DNA of 64,000 nucleotides from Thermomucor indicae-seudaticae (taxonomy: Eukaryota; Mucoromycota; Mucoromycetes; Mucorales; Lichtheimiaceae). Position numbers and translations under genes: made by a program. Location of the stretch: contig JSYX01000071.1 in the NCBI GenBank assembly GCA_000787465.1, forward strand, positions 1-64,000, in the 5' to 3' direction. The notes beneath the pieces were generated by a model. It worked only from the letters and a program-made list of their open reading frames with translations, did no database searches and had not been told where the DNA came from. Positions 23,070-35,464 of this stretch are shown in pieces (within the stretch, counting starts at the first letter, position 1; each line of letters opens with the position of its first letter).

Positions 23070-24196
23070 AAGGAAAGCCCAGAAAAAACGTTTGGGGCCT
23101 TTTATAGCAGTCTCTCCTGACGGACTTTGGATCAGAAATAAAGGAGAAGATGCATAACTCTTTTGACAGGGTTTAAACCGTCTAGCCACATGAGTCTACG
23201 ACAAGTCCAATTTGCTTTGAAGTAATGTTGGTTTATTAGTATAACCTTTTATGGTAACAGATTGTACGTCATGCGCGCTACAAAAATGAGACGAAAAAGA
23301 AAAAAGGAAACATAGTTACAGTTACGATAAGTGACCATAAGGCAGACGAGCACAGAAATTGAGGGTCAGGACCCAGTACTTGAGATGGTTGGAGTTGGTT
23401 GACTGCTAAGATCATCTTCTTATACAGACTGAGCTGATATGATGCAAAAACGATCGTAGTGACGGATTATAAGTCCTGTCGCTATGTATTGCCTATGAAT
23501 ATATTTCGCTTGCTATTCAGCATATTAAAAGCTCTCTACTGTGCGATGTCAACGTCAGATACAAAATTGTCTATCGCTAGAGCATGCATATTCTTGATAT
23601 GCATGGCATACCATCTTTGACGCGGGTTACATGCGACCGTAAGTCTATTCTCAGAGACTATGTCCAAAGCGAAGCTTTCCCTATTTGGTAATCTGCAACA
23701 ACCAGAGTGCCATCTCTGCTTCGGAACTCTTGAAAATGACTGACTTCTATCTGCTCCGTGAAATGCATCCAAACTATTTGTGCGACAACGAGATAGTGTT
23801 TTAATGCACACAGTTTTTCCTGGTTCAAATGAAACGAGCATACATCAGAGGTTTTCTTATCCTGCATCGCAGAGCAAGCTTGATCTAACAGGGGTGACAC
23901 CTCCCGAAAATAGTATCCAAATCAAACGCCTGTAGCTTCGAAACGTTAACTAAGGTTAAAAATATGGCATCGTGGATATCTCTGCTTGAACAACAACGTG
24001 GCTGGAAAAGTTTACTTCTTCAGTGTGGTCCATTAAACAACGAAAATGCAGTCATAATAGCAACTTTGAGTTAACCTCAATAAGGAAAAGCCACCGTGAC
24101 GATATAAAGCTTTACAAGACATATATTCTGATGCAATCAAGGCATTCAGCTTTTCTATGCAAGGCTGATATTGCCAAAGGATATTGACTGCATGTA
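23070..24196. other. Intergenic, no gene recognised
   Basis: Promoter side of the short ASXH-like gene, then AT-rich sequence with only small frames (for example 23536-23841 on the minus strand) that show no motif or splice support. Confidence 0.5.
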
Positions 24197-24310
24197 CAGT
24201 GGGCACTCGATATAACGTTATTCGATGTAAGGATATCTCGATATAGCGTTGACATCGCGCTGACAGTAATTCGATAAGGAGGAAACATCAAATGTCTCGA
24301 TAAAACAATA
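24197..24310 (+). mobile_element. Solitary Tigger/pogo-like terminal repeat
   Basis: Preceded by TA, the sequence CAGTGGGCACTCGATATAACG is followed by sub-repeats of CGATATA/CGATAA type. It resembles the right terminus of the MITE at 28818-28993 read in reverse (CAGTGCCCGCGCGATATATCG). No matching opposite end was found, so this is a broken or old copy. Confidence 0.4.
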
Positions 24311-24509
24311 ATTGATTAGACAATTTAATTGATCAGGTCGGTGTATCAAGAGCTAATAGCAGTAACTGCCAAATTCTTACTGTCCAGAAATCTAACTCCC
24401 CCTTACTTACCTGGTACCATTGATAGCTATAGAAGACCTCGACTTTCTGGCCGTTGCGATGTTTTGTTACTGTGATTGCTTAACTAAGACAAGGTTGAGA
24501 GAGAAAGTA

Positions 24510-25188
24510 CAGTGATCCCCGATTTTTCAACCTCGTTTTCTTTCCACCCTGACATTTTTCAGATTCCTTGAAGATCAACCCGTGGAAAACTTATAAACAT
24601 TTTCAGTTCCTCGCTTTTCATTTTTCCGTGAAAAAAAATGGACAGGAAAATATAGTGGTGAACAAATAAAAATACAGTGATCTTTATTTAACTCAATTTC
24701 ATAAAGTATTCGGTCAGGTTCGATTGTTTCATTCTTCTGCTGCGAAATATCTCATGCCTGATCTTCCGCAACTTGTCCTTGGTTCGCCCATGTTGCTCTT
24801 CCTTGAGCATGCTTATGACAGCATCAACATGGATAAGCTCTTTGTATGCTCTCATCCGTACGGGTTCCACTGACTCAGCATCTGGCACGTCTTCGTTCGC
24901 ATTGACGTCTCCAGAACCACCATCTTCTGTGTCTCGCTCTTATTCTGCTTCCAAAGTGGAGTTTGTGAACTCTTCGATGGACCCCATTATTCCTATCGAT
25001 TTTTTTGCTGCAGAGGACAGCAATATATCAGAAATGCCTTTGTTATCTGGAAAATCCTGGAACTGCCACTTATTGCGATCGCGGCTTAAATGTTATTTCA
25101 GGTTCCTGATTTCTCGATTTTTTTCAGCCCTCAGATTTTTCTGGTTTGGTCGAGGAAAATCCGCGGCGGAAAAAAGCGGGGATGACTG
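24510..25188. mobile_element. Deleted Tigger/pogo-like DNA transposon with TA target duplication
   Basis: The left end is CAGTGATCCCCGATTTTT and the right end, read in reverse, is CAGTCATCCCCGCTTTTTT. TA flanks both sides (24508-24509 and 25189-25190). CAGT termini with TA duplication are typical of the Tc1/mariner pogo/Tigger group. At 679 bp the element is too short for a full transposase but retains the last part of one on the minus strand. Confidence 0.6.
24688..24888 (-). pseudogene. C-terminal remnant of a pogo/CENP-B-type transposase
   Basis: The minus-strand frame ends with a helical basic stretch (KLRKIRHEIFRSRR) followed by MKQSNLTEYFMKLS and a stop. A closing 'KQ..L..YF' motif after basic helices is common at the C-terminus of Tigger/Jerky-type transposases. 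An in-frame stop interrupts the frame upstream and no DDE core is present. It lies 178 bp inside the left terminus of the TIR element, in the expected orientation. Confidence 0.45.
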
Positions 25189-25197
25189 TACAATACT

Positions 25198-25537
25198 GCA
25201 CCATGGGAAATAATATGAAAAAAATATGTGGAAAATATGGAAAAAATTGTGGAAAACATGTATATTAAGTCCGCAAAAAAGTTAGATATGTAATAGCTTA
25301 TAAAGGGCGTTCATACAAAGGGAAATGGGAATATGAATACTGTGTTTTCGAACGCATATAAACGAATGGGAACATGTCTTTGTCCGAAAAATATGCGACA
25401 AACATAAAAAACATGCGAGAAACTATGACAAAGAACATGTGAAAAACATGCATTTTTGCGTTTTTTTACATGTTTTGCATGTTGTATAATTCTCATATAT
25501 TTTTCACATATTTTTTCACGATTTTTTCCCATGGTGC
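25198..25537. repeat. AT-rich 340-bp inverted repeat
   Basis: GCACCATGGGAAA at 25198 is mirrored by TTTCCCATGGTGC ending at 25537. The arms stay similar for about 40 bp (ATATGTGGAAAATAT-type blocks). The interior is full of (A/T)GGAAAAxATG and CATGTTTT motifs. It abuts the Tigger-like element almost directly. It may be an unrelated MITE or hairpin-forming repeat; no target duplication was clear. Confidence 0.45.
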
Positions 25538-26351
25538 TGTGAGACTTTGGTTTATTCTTCCAAGAAGAACTTACTCCAGTTGCCTCTGAAAGTAAAAGTC
25601 TGTACATGGAAGATTGAAATGTTTGTAGTCTCGATACCGTAAGTACAAGCCCAAAACTCTTTACAGTACTTGTAAATTGGTTACCAATAGGAAGGCTGTT
25701 GCTGAAAGTGCAGCGTTGGCATCCCGTGCCTGAAGTTGTTGTGGTCTTTCGTTTACAGACACAGTAAGAAAGAGTGCTTAGCATGATAGTGACAGAATCG
25801 TTCCGGTAAAGAAGACTCGGATTTTTGAAGCATTTGAAGCCTAGAGAGTATATAGTTTGAGGGATCTTTATTCAACGGCGCTCATATTTTGTTCCAGTCT
25901 TTGCAAGCTAAACAAGAGCCATCCCTCTGGAATTGATCATGTTTCTATCAAATCGCGCTCTCGCAGACCATGCAGATATTGCAGCAATGCAAGGTTCCTG
26001 TTACATACCAGAACCCGAGTCTGATGTAGCGATATTTCGATATAGCATCCGCTCCCGAACTTTTCAGGGGTGAACGTTACATTCATTGCATATTGTATTT
26101 TCACATGCGAAGCCATATTTGTGCACAAGCGTCATCGTCAGTAGCACTAAAAATCTCAGGAAGCGTAAAACAGACGGTATGGAACAGAAGTCGATCGGCT
26201 AGCCATCCTTCTAATTGCAATTAAAGACACCAGGTCTGTTTATTTCTGAAGCAAATAATGTTTTACTAGTACAAACAGAAACGGCTTTTTTGAACAAAAT
26301 AATGTTTTCCTTTCCGACAAAAAGATGGACATATTTTTTTGCTGAAGCACC
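25538..26351. other. Intergenic between transposon debris and the ASXH gene
   Basis: No gene recognised. A CGATATTTCGATATAGC motif near 26030 resembles the internal sub-repeats of the Tigger-like ends but lacks a CAGT terminus. Confidence 0.4.
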
Positions 26352-28492
26352 TTAGTGATGTCGGGATTCTCCAGTGTCCTTCTGAGGATCATCCTCGTTT
26401 ACATTATCGGGTCGCTTTAGCTCAAGTCTTATGCGAGGTATTTTTATCTTCGGCCTCGCTTCATCTTCTTCCTCACTCGAGAGGGGACTGTCAACTTCAT
26501 TTTCTTCGTTTGTGTGACTAGGCAGCTTTTTCTTATGCATTCTGGGAGTTGTTTCGTTCACTGGCCTTGATGCGTCAACTTCTTCGCTCGTATGCTTGAT
26601 GCGCTTTTCCTCCTCAGCTATCAGAAGTCCTTCCAAGTTCTTCTCGGCTTTGTCCTGGTACACATTTCCCTCATGGCTGCTACTGGCTTCCTTTCCCTTA
26701 GAACTTAAGCGTATTCGTTTTATCCTCGGCTTCGATTCGTCTTCCTGCTCACTCGAAAGGATGCTGGTTCGTTGTTCATTCGCAACTGAACCTTCTCCAT
26801 GATCCGTATTGACTTCATACTTGTATGTATTTTCTTCATTCGTGTTACTGGGTCGCATTTTCGTAAGTCCTCTGAGCGTTCTTCTGCTCGCTGGGCTCGA
26901 TTCATTATCTTCTTCATTCGCATGCTTGACGTTCTTTTCTTCATCAACTGTCGAAAGTTCTTCAAAATCCTCCTCAGCTTTGTTGCGGTATACATTCTGT
27001 TCAACACTGCTACGGACCCTTTTCCGCTTAGAACTTCGGCTTCCTTTGTTCGCAGGCGTAGGTTCATCTTTTTTCTCATTCATACGGGCACTATTATATT
27101 CTTCATTTACGATTGGGAGACCTTCATGGCCCTGATCGACTTCGTCCTGCTTCACACATTCATCCATTATGTTATCAGGTTGTTTTCTCTTAGGAGGTCT
27201 GCCCTTTCTTTTTATCACGTTCTTCGGCTTGTCTTCTTTCGTGTTCGTTGCTTTTTTCTCGCTCGCAGAGATGCTGGTGTCTTCTTCATTCGTGATAGGG
27301 AGTTCTTTATGGTCCTTATTGGCTTCATCCTGGTTTACATCTTCTTCCTTGAAGTTAATACTGCTTTGTTTGCTCTTACGGCTCTTGCTCCTTGTCTTCA
27401 TCGCAGTCGTCGGCTCGCCTTCTTTTTCTTCCAATACTCCTTCTTCAACCAAAAAAGCAGTCTTCTCATGCTCGGGTTCAGGTTCGGCAGATGCTCCAGA
27501 TGCATCCATGTGAGGACTTGATGTACTAGCACCTCGTTCACGACCCCTGCCGCGACCTCTTCCTCGTGCTCGGCCTCTTCCACGGCCACGGCCACGACTA
27601 CCCGTAACTGTGCTCTCCTTGGTGGCTGCGGTCTTTTGCACTCCTTTGCCTTTGGTTCTCTTGCTGGCCTTTTCACTACACATAGTTTATCGAAATAAGT
27701 TTAAACAGGATAAGCGTACATATAGCAAGTATATTACATCGCACGCTTCCGTTGCATGTCCTTTTGCAACCGTTCGCCCCAATACCGTTCGTACTCATCG
27801 TCCTATTTTCCAGTCAGGATTCCTGTTTCACGCTATGCATCTTTTTCTTTTCTTACCTTGTAAGGAAGTAGCTCCTGTTCACCTTCTTTCCATGTTGTTC
27901 GTCCACGAGTTGGCTTGTAGTGGCCAGTGGCGAGCAATACCTGAAAGTCAGAACATGCTGTCCATAGTGGGTTGTTGCCTGCGGCAAAAACACGAGGAGA
28001 AACGCGCACCGTGTATTTATCCGTCTGGTCAGAGAATTGCTCATACTCTTCAAGGCTTTGCGGGTAGATCAGGTCTTGTGTGCCATTGTCTATAAAAACC
28101 TTGTCCGCCGGGGGCAAAAGATCAACAAGATCGTTCATTTCGTCTGCTGTTATTGATTCCGCAGCATCCATGATCATCGCCTTCACGACACGCTTCCGTA
28201 AGACACCAAAAACACAACGATCGATCTTGCTTTGTCCCATTATTACCTTCAAATCGACTTCAGCTAGGGCACTGTCGGGATCTTGCAATAGATTATCAAT
28301 GTCCATGGTGATTCCTTTATCGTATGGGGAAGGACAAAAGGGCAGCACGAAGTCGCATAAATTCGGGATTCCAATGTTCAGGACCCTGGGTTGGCCTGCC
28401 TGGGCTTGACCTCGTGTCAATGCGACCGTTTGCAAGGTAACTCTCTGGTTTCCTTTGACACCTTTATTACTTGACACTGCTATGTTTTGCAT
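26352..28492 (-). CDS. ASXH/DEUBAD-like protein with RG stretch, AT-hooks and tandem repeats
   Basis: The 5' exon (28492 to about 27862) encodes a short leader and MDIDNLLQDPDSALAE. It continues through ADEMNDLVDLLPPADKVF, SLEEYEQF, KYTVRVSPRVF and LWTACSDFQVLLATGHYKP. LLP.AD followed by W..C..FQ..LA.GHY is the ASXH/DEUBAD pattern of deubiquitinase-regulating nuclear proteins. A GTAAGA donor after LLPYK allows an intron to a second long exon starting near 27665. That exon begins with a basic segment, an RGRGRGRAR run and an AT-hook-like KRKGRPPKRK. It then carries about five diverged ~55-residue acidic/basic repeats up to the stop at 26352. The exon join is inferred; the downstream frame could instead be its own gene starting at 27683 (ATG). 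Domain call moderate; nuclear location likely from basic motifs. Confidence 0.55.
26420..27344 (-). repeat. Five to six diverged ~165-bp coding repeats
   Basis: In the long exon the pattern (E/Q)-(N/D)-V-(Y/N)-x-(D/N)-(E/K)-(A/V) recurs. It then runs through a Leu/Glu segment, NEE, and a basic R/K-rich end. Starts fall at residues about 114, 175, 229, 284 and 339 of the 443-codon frame, with a partial sixth at 392. Spacing is 53-61 residues. The units are strongly diverged in sequence but keep the alternating acidic and basic layout. Confidence 0.6.
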
Positions 28493-28817
28493 TTATAAAG
28501 GACTTCTATTAAACAAGGTTGCTCTACATATGGACACGATATGTACATGTTCTAAATACAAAATTGGAAGGTTCCATTTTACTGTCGCTTGAAATTACTG
28601 AAACTTGGTTGTTGCAAGACTTAGTGCGATATTGCAACGCAGCTTTCTGAGATGCGGCATATAATGCAAAGTATAAAAGGCACCGGTGTTTCTACATTGT
28701 CATCCCAATAGCTGTCTCCATCCATGGTGGAACAAACGTAACCAGCCTCATGTCAACTACATACACCACAGCGAATGCCAATAAATTGGTAATCTATTTC
28801 GTGTTCTTTTCGAGATA

Positions 28818-28993
28818 CAGTATACGCGCGATATATCGATAAGGTCCGTGACGAAAAAATGCGATCGCTATAACGAGAATATCATTATATCAAGTGGGCA
28901 TACACCTGGAAAAAGCAAATCCGTGATTGAAGAAGTCGATCGGTATATCGAGAATATCGATTTATCAAATATCGATATATCGCGCGGGCACTG
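28818..28993. mobile_element. 176-bp Tigger/pogo-like MITE
   Basis: The left terminus CAGTATACGCGCGATATATC and the reverse of the right terminus CAGTGCCCGCGCGATATATC agree at all but three of the first 24 positions. TA flanks both ends (28816-28817, 28994-28995). The interior has further CGATATA and CGATTTATC sub-repeats and no coding frame. CAGT ends with a TA duplication point to pogo/Tigger transposases acting in trans. Confidence 0.7.
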
Positions 28994-28995
28994 TA

Positions 28996-29583
28996 GTAGC
29001 CTAGAATAAGCCAGCGCTAGCCTCCGTTTATTGGATGACACTACAGCAATTAGAGAAAACCAGATGTTATGCAGTCAAGAAAGGAAATGAGACAGCTGCG
29101 ATTGCAAGCATAACTTAGATATACGCTTACAGCAAGCTGGCATCGAACGATAGCCTATCGGTGGAAGAAGCGTGAAGAAAGCACTACTGGGATCTTTAGA
29201 ATAGCTGGATGTCTCTGGCGTTGTGCGTGCTCATCCTGGATCGTAGGCTGCATCCAAATATCAACGATTTGTTGTCCTTGGCTAAAAGTGTCCATTCCAA
29301 GGGCTGCACATAATATGGGTATGAAACTGCTATGTGGCATCTTCGGTTCATAGGAAACCCTACTACAAGGGCGCAAAGAACACTGTTTTGGAAACTGAGG
29401 TCAAGGCTCATTGCCCGTACTAAATTATTGGGACACTGCCTGTTTTTATCGCGACTGAAAACCAACACATAGAAGGCTTCCTTTTGGTACAATCGCTTGC
29501 ATTGCGAACTTAGCGGCAAAACAAATTTTTAATTAAGTTCGCCTTATTGCCGACTTTGCCTTCTTTGTGTTCGAACTGAAAGT
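28996..29583. other. Intergenic upstream of BCP1
   Basis: No gene recognised; short frames only. Confidence 0.5.
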
Positions 29584-30756
29584 ATGAAACGAAAGGCAAG
29601 CGATCTGGAAGACGTTTCACATAGTGAAGACGAATCAGATCAGGATTCGGAAGATGGTCCACAGGTTGTTCCACAGCGTGATATTTGTGTGCGGGGGAGA
29701 GAGAGTGCGAGAAAAGTGATCCTGATCAACCCAAAACGTCGACCTCCTGTAGGAGATTGTCGATGTCGATTTTGACTTTTTCAACCCGGACCAAGTGGAC
29801 TATCATGCCCTGAAGCGGTTATTGACTCAGTTGTTCTCCTCGGACGCGGAACTTTTGGAGATAGGGGATATTGTGGATATTATCTTGGAGGAGAATCATG
29901 TGGGAACCACCGTCAAAGTCGACGGCCAACAATCAGATCCATATGCCATTTTAAGCACCATCAATATTCACCAGTACAAGGTTCGTAACAAGCCTTCCTT
30001 GACGTTCATCGATTTCAGTGGTACTAAAAAGCTCTGTTCAGGATAATAAGGGTATAAAATCACTTTACAAGTACCTGTTGGGCAAATGCCCAAAGAAAGA
30101 TGAAAAACTTCAAAAGGCTGTGCAAAACATCCTCTCCCCAGACTCGGACAAGCATGTAGGCTGGGTGGTTTCCGAGCGATTCATTAATATGCCTATGGAG
30201 ATTATGCCTCCCATGTATGCCATGATGAAGGATGAAATCCAAGCAGCTATCAAAAAGGTACGTCACATCCAATTGACAATATGGACGGATCGTAAACCGG
30301 ACACATGTAGAAAGAGCCATATACGTTCGAATGGTACATGTTTATCGCAAAGACATACAAAGAAGTCGCTCCGACCGTCGATGAAGAAGATGAGAATGGG
30401 GAAAACGTCCAACCATCGCCTCAGAAGAAGCCGAAGAAGGCAAGTAACTAGAACACGAGGATGACATGGCTACGGCTATCTGACAGGAAAACGGACAGGC
30501 CGGCAAAAAAGCTGCCCAGGCTGTTTCGAACGAAATTTTCTACTTTCAACCTGAAGATGAAGTCATTGACAAGTACGCCACCTACAAGTTCGACTTTAAG
30601 TTTACGAACCGAGAGAAAGAAGCATCATCTGACGCTCGGAGGGCCTTTTCTGACTTTGGCATTGCACCTTCTCGGAGGCTTATGTTTGTGCATCACTCCA
30701 AGTTTGCTGACTTGGTTAGTGACATTGAAAAAACTTGCTCGTCGGTGGCTTCATAG
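29584..30756 (+). CDS. BCP1: BCP1/BCCIP family protein
   Basis: Bcp1 is a nuclear protein that chaperones ribosomal protein uL14 and aids nuclear export of Mss4; BCCIP is its animal relative. The N-terminus (MKRKASDLEDVSHSEDESDQ) is acidic. After an intron come EIVDVDFDFFNPDQVDYHAL, RLLTQLFSSDAELLEIGDI and NHVGTTVKVDGQQSDPYAIL. GWVVSERFINMPMEIMPPMY, EPYTFEWYMFIAKTYKEV, IFYFQPEDEVIDKYATYKF and RRLMFVHHSKF follow, all family hallmarks in order. Introns include one with a GC donor (GCAAGT) after PQKKPKK. A very short one, about 29985-30018, is the least certain join. The stop is TAG 30754-30756. The frame is otherwise intact. Confidence 0.85.
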
Positions 30757-31123
30757 TACGCTATATATACATTGATCAGAAAGTTCACCGAGAACTTTAC
30801 AGCTCGCAGTTAGCGTGCTAAGGACGCCCGAAGTTTGTGGCGCTAATGAATGTCGCTTCAGAGTCGAGTTAGTGCTTCTAATAAAGCTGGCTCTGGTAGC
30901 TTCAAACTTGAAAGACTGCTGTCGGCCCGTGTACGGGCCTTTCAAATAACATGGTTGGCAAACGTGTATACCAAGGTGAAAGCGCATAATGAATGACGAA
31001 ATAGTTGATAGCAAAATGAGAGACAGATCACTATTGCATAAGAAGGATACGTTTTACGGAGTTTACATGCGAACGGAAAGGAATTGCAGCTAGTTACAGA
31101 AGCGCGTCTTATGAGTTCCGTTT
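30757..31123. other. Convergent intergenic region
   Basis: Lies between the BCP1 gene (+) and the WD40 gene (-). No gene or repeat seen. Confidence 0.5.
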
Positions 31124-32379
31124 TCATCGGATGGTCGGTAAAGGCGGCTTAGACCACACATTGACTGTATGGTCGTATCCACCTGTTACGAGTCCGACGG
31201 CGGGATCTATTGTCATGGCACGCACCATGGCTTTGTGTCCAACTAGTTCAGCAGCTACCCTGCCTGTTTTAGTTTCAAAGACGCGAATGCAGTTGTCATT
31301 ATCACCCCCCGACGCGTAAAAATACCGTCCACTGGGGTGCCAACAGTGTCGCCGTGTCTGGAACATGTTGTAAGTCGGCACGTCATAATAGTTTTGGACC
31401 TGTTTGGATTGATGCGTGGCCAGCAAGATGATCCTTCCGCTCGAGTGATTTGTGGAGCACAGGATATGTCGTCCGTCTGGAGATGGAGAGATCCAGACGG
31501 GAGAGAAGGAAACCCAGTCGTCTGAATTGGCGTTCAGATTCACGCGTTCCCGACGGAATGCATCATCCAAGTGTATGTAGTGTAAGTAGTTGTCATTATT
31601 AACGCCTGCGACCAATACGGCTTCTTCCGGCAAGAAACAGATTGTCTCGACATTGCCTACAAACGGACCAAGTTGTTTGGCAAGTTGGTAGCGGCCATCG
31701 GCATCTTGCTTATACACGGAGATCATGCGATCGTACGACGCAGTAGCCATGTATCGTCCGTCTGACGAGAACAAACCCTGCACTACGTACTTTTGATGAT
31801 CATGGAAGCGCTGATAAATCTCTCCCTCCTTGCTAGTATCCACCAGAACACTCGTGCCATCCATCGACGTGGTGAGCATCAGATGAGGTGTTACAGGATG
31901 GAACTGGATACTAAGAACAGGCGCTTGGTGGTGCTGATAGACGCGTTCATTTCCCGAGTTTGGATCTGTCAACTTGACAGTACGGTCTGTAGAGCTCGTA
32001 GCGATAGCGCCCGTGCCAGGATCCACTGCCACGGCGAGGATATTGTTATTATGGATATTGGAGTAGGAATCTACAAGTGTTGTAAAATAGTCGTCGTCAC
32101 CGTCTTCCAATTCCTCAGGCCTATGAAAAGATATTCGTCAAAGTTTCCCAGTGATGTATCAAACAGTACAGACCTTTCAAATTGCAGGTTAGCCAAACCG
32201 CTTGTGAGATTATCAATGGGATCACGCGACAGGAGCTGTTGCACAGGTGGGGCATCCTCAACACTGTCATAATCAATCTTGTCACCGGCCTCTTTCACAA
32301 AGGCTTCTTGAGTCTCTCGGTATCCCCGTTGCAACAGAAACCGGAGGATTGCCGTGTGCACTTGATCTGGCTGTGTCAT
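31124..32379 (-). CDS. LisH-WD40 repeat protein
   Basis: Exon 1 (32379-32174) carries a LisH motif, ILRFLLQRGYRETQEAFVKE, that mediates dimerisation. A GT-AG intron (32173-32121) joins it to a long exon of WD40 repeats. Blades are visible at NNILAVAVDPGTGAIATSST, VLSIQFHPVTPHLMLTTS, VQGLFSSDGRYMATASYD, VWISPSPDGRHILCSTNH, RRHCWHPSGRYFYASGGDND and VRAMTIDPAVGLVTGGYDHT, about six or seven in all. It probably acts as a scaffold; the exact orthologue was not identified. It ends at a stop near 31124. The gene diverges from the SWC2-like gene with under 100 bp between starts, implying a shared promoter. Confidence 0.75.
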
Positions 32380-32470
32380 GACGGAAACGACGACAGTGAA
32401 ACATACCACTGAGTTTCAAACAGGCTCACAAAGCGTGCAGTCCTTCTCTTTCCTGTCTTGTCTTGCAACA

Positions 32471-34005
32471 ATGTCATTCGCCAAAGACCGGCAAAGGAGA
32501 GCCAATGCGGGCAATCGGTAGGCGTCAATTTATGGTCCTGTTGACGACAAACTGTTCACGGCTCTGACGAGATCTCTTTAGCATGCGCGCCCTTCTCGCT
32601 CAAGAGATCGACATGGAAGAGCTTTTCGAGGAATCCATTAGCGATGACGAAGAATTTGTAACAAAGCGTAATTTGATCAAGTATTGATTCATATTTAGAA
32701 TGCTAACTCGTCGTAATTTTAGCCGAGGACGAGGTGGTGGATACCTTCGACTCTGACTTTGAGATCGAGTCTTCAGAAGAAGAGCGCGAGCAAGAGGAAC
32801 TCGGTCGTCAAGAGGACAGACAAATCGCATTAGAAGAGCGACAGGTTTGTAAACTTACATATGCATTCTCCAGCTGGAAAGAGGTGTTAATAGGTTCATA
32901 GGCTCGGCGGACAGTGCACAAGACTTTCCAGTTACCGAAGCCAAAGTCTCTTCAACCTGCAAAACAGAAAGAACAGAAACCTGCCGAAGAACAGAGAAAA
33001 GTGCGACGGAGGCAAGTATCGGTCCATGACACTACGGAGACCGGCGTGCTAGCAGGGACTCGACAGTCTTCACGATCGACCACGATTCGTAGTCGTTTAC
33101 ATGTGGAGGAACAGATACGGGAGTACGAATTAAAAAAGGTAAGCTGACATGCCTTATCCGTCATGTATCGTGTCTAGACGTGTGTTTCATAGGCTCAGCT
33201 ACCACGGCGTGATCGACCGGTTGTAAAACGAATGACGCAAGAAGAACTTTTGGCCGAAGCAGAAATCACCGAGCGTAAGAACCGCGAATCACTTGAGCAA
33301 TGGCAACAAAAGGAAGCAGAGAAAAAAGCAAAGGCAAAGAAGAAAGAGGCCAACAAAATCAAAGGGCCCTTTGTACGCTATTATTCGTATACAGATGGGA
33401 GACCAGATCAACGTCCTAAACGTCGAAAGATCATCATGATCTCATCTACGCCCGAAGGCAAGAACGTCCAGACTGAAATTACCGACCCTGAAGCAATTGC
33501 ATGGCAGGAGAAATTGGATTTTGAGGACAGTGACATGGTTGGGCGAAATTTAATTTCGTTCTTGGATTATCGGCCAGAAGGACAGACGTCAGAGTCACTG
33601 ACTGGGCTCTCAGACCGCGATCTTGATAAAGCAGACTTGATACCAATGCTTGAACCATGGTCTCATCGACCTTCACGTCCAGCTAATCCAATTTACTGTC
33701 CAGTGACTGGGTTACCTGCTCGGTACCGCCACCCGAAGACGCTTATACCATATGCAAATGCTGAGGCATACAAGGTCATACAAGCTTGTCTCAATCACGA
33801 CATGGTTTGGTATGCAGACATGGGCATCTTTGTCGGGGAGCCATGCGGTGCAACGGGTGTGCCTGATAATTGGGAACAAGCAATGCGTGGTCAAGTCAAA
33901 AGTGAATCAAAACCTCCAGAGCAGCGTACACATCGCAGTACGGAGTCGAGCGAACCGAAACGCACGCGTCAACGACCATCTCGCGTATCGCCATCACCCA
34001 AATGA
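32471..34005 (+). CDS. SWC2: SWR1-complex subunit Swc2 / YL1 (VPS72)
   Basis: YL1 proteins bind histone H2A.Z-H2B and guide its deposition by the SWR1 remodeller. The first exon (MSFAKDRQRRANAGNR) splices through a GTAGGC intron into MRALLAQEIDMEELFEES. An acidic stretch (EDEVVDTFDSDFEIESSEEE), the H2A.Z-binding type region, follows. Basic and coiled segments come next: QLPRRDRPVVKRMTQEELLA and a Lys/Glu-rich helix. The C-terminal YL1-C domain is YCPVTGLPARYRHPKTLIPY with ANAEAYKVI. Four introns are clear. The tail after the YL1-C domain is Arg/Ser/Pro-rich. The N-terminal RR..AGNRM, acidic patch and YL1-C together make the call firm. Confidence 0.9.
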
Positions 34006-34209
34006 GTAACCAAGATCCTATACCTTCGTCACACCTTTCCCCTTCCAGCATTTGTACATATTGCTTCCGCGCAAGAAATCAAAATTGCATTCTTATATAT
34101 AATTAATGATGTAGTAAATGACGATGCAAATGTATGACAATGATGTTACGACCTGTAGGAAATATTGTACTATTAATTTACGGACACTCCTTGCGTTTCG
34201 ATGGGACAC

Positions 34210-35464
<1,255 letters not shown>

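Noticed and set aside
26000..26060. Right terminus of the Tigger-like copy at 24197
   Set aside because: CGATATTTCGATATAGC resembles internal sub-repeats but no CACTG end or TA duplication could be placed.
26799..27521. 240-codon plus-strand frame
   Set aside because: Antisense shadow of the acidic/basic repeat region of the ASXH-like gene; Phe/Ser-rich with no motif.
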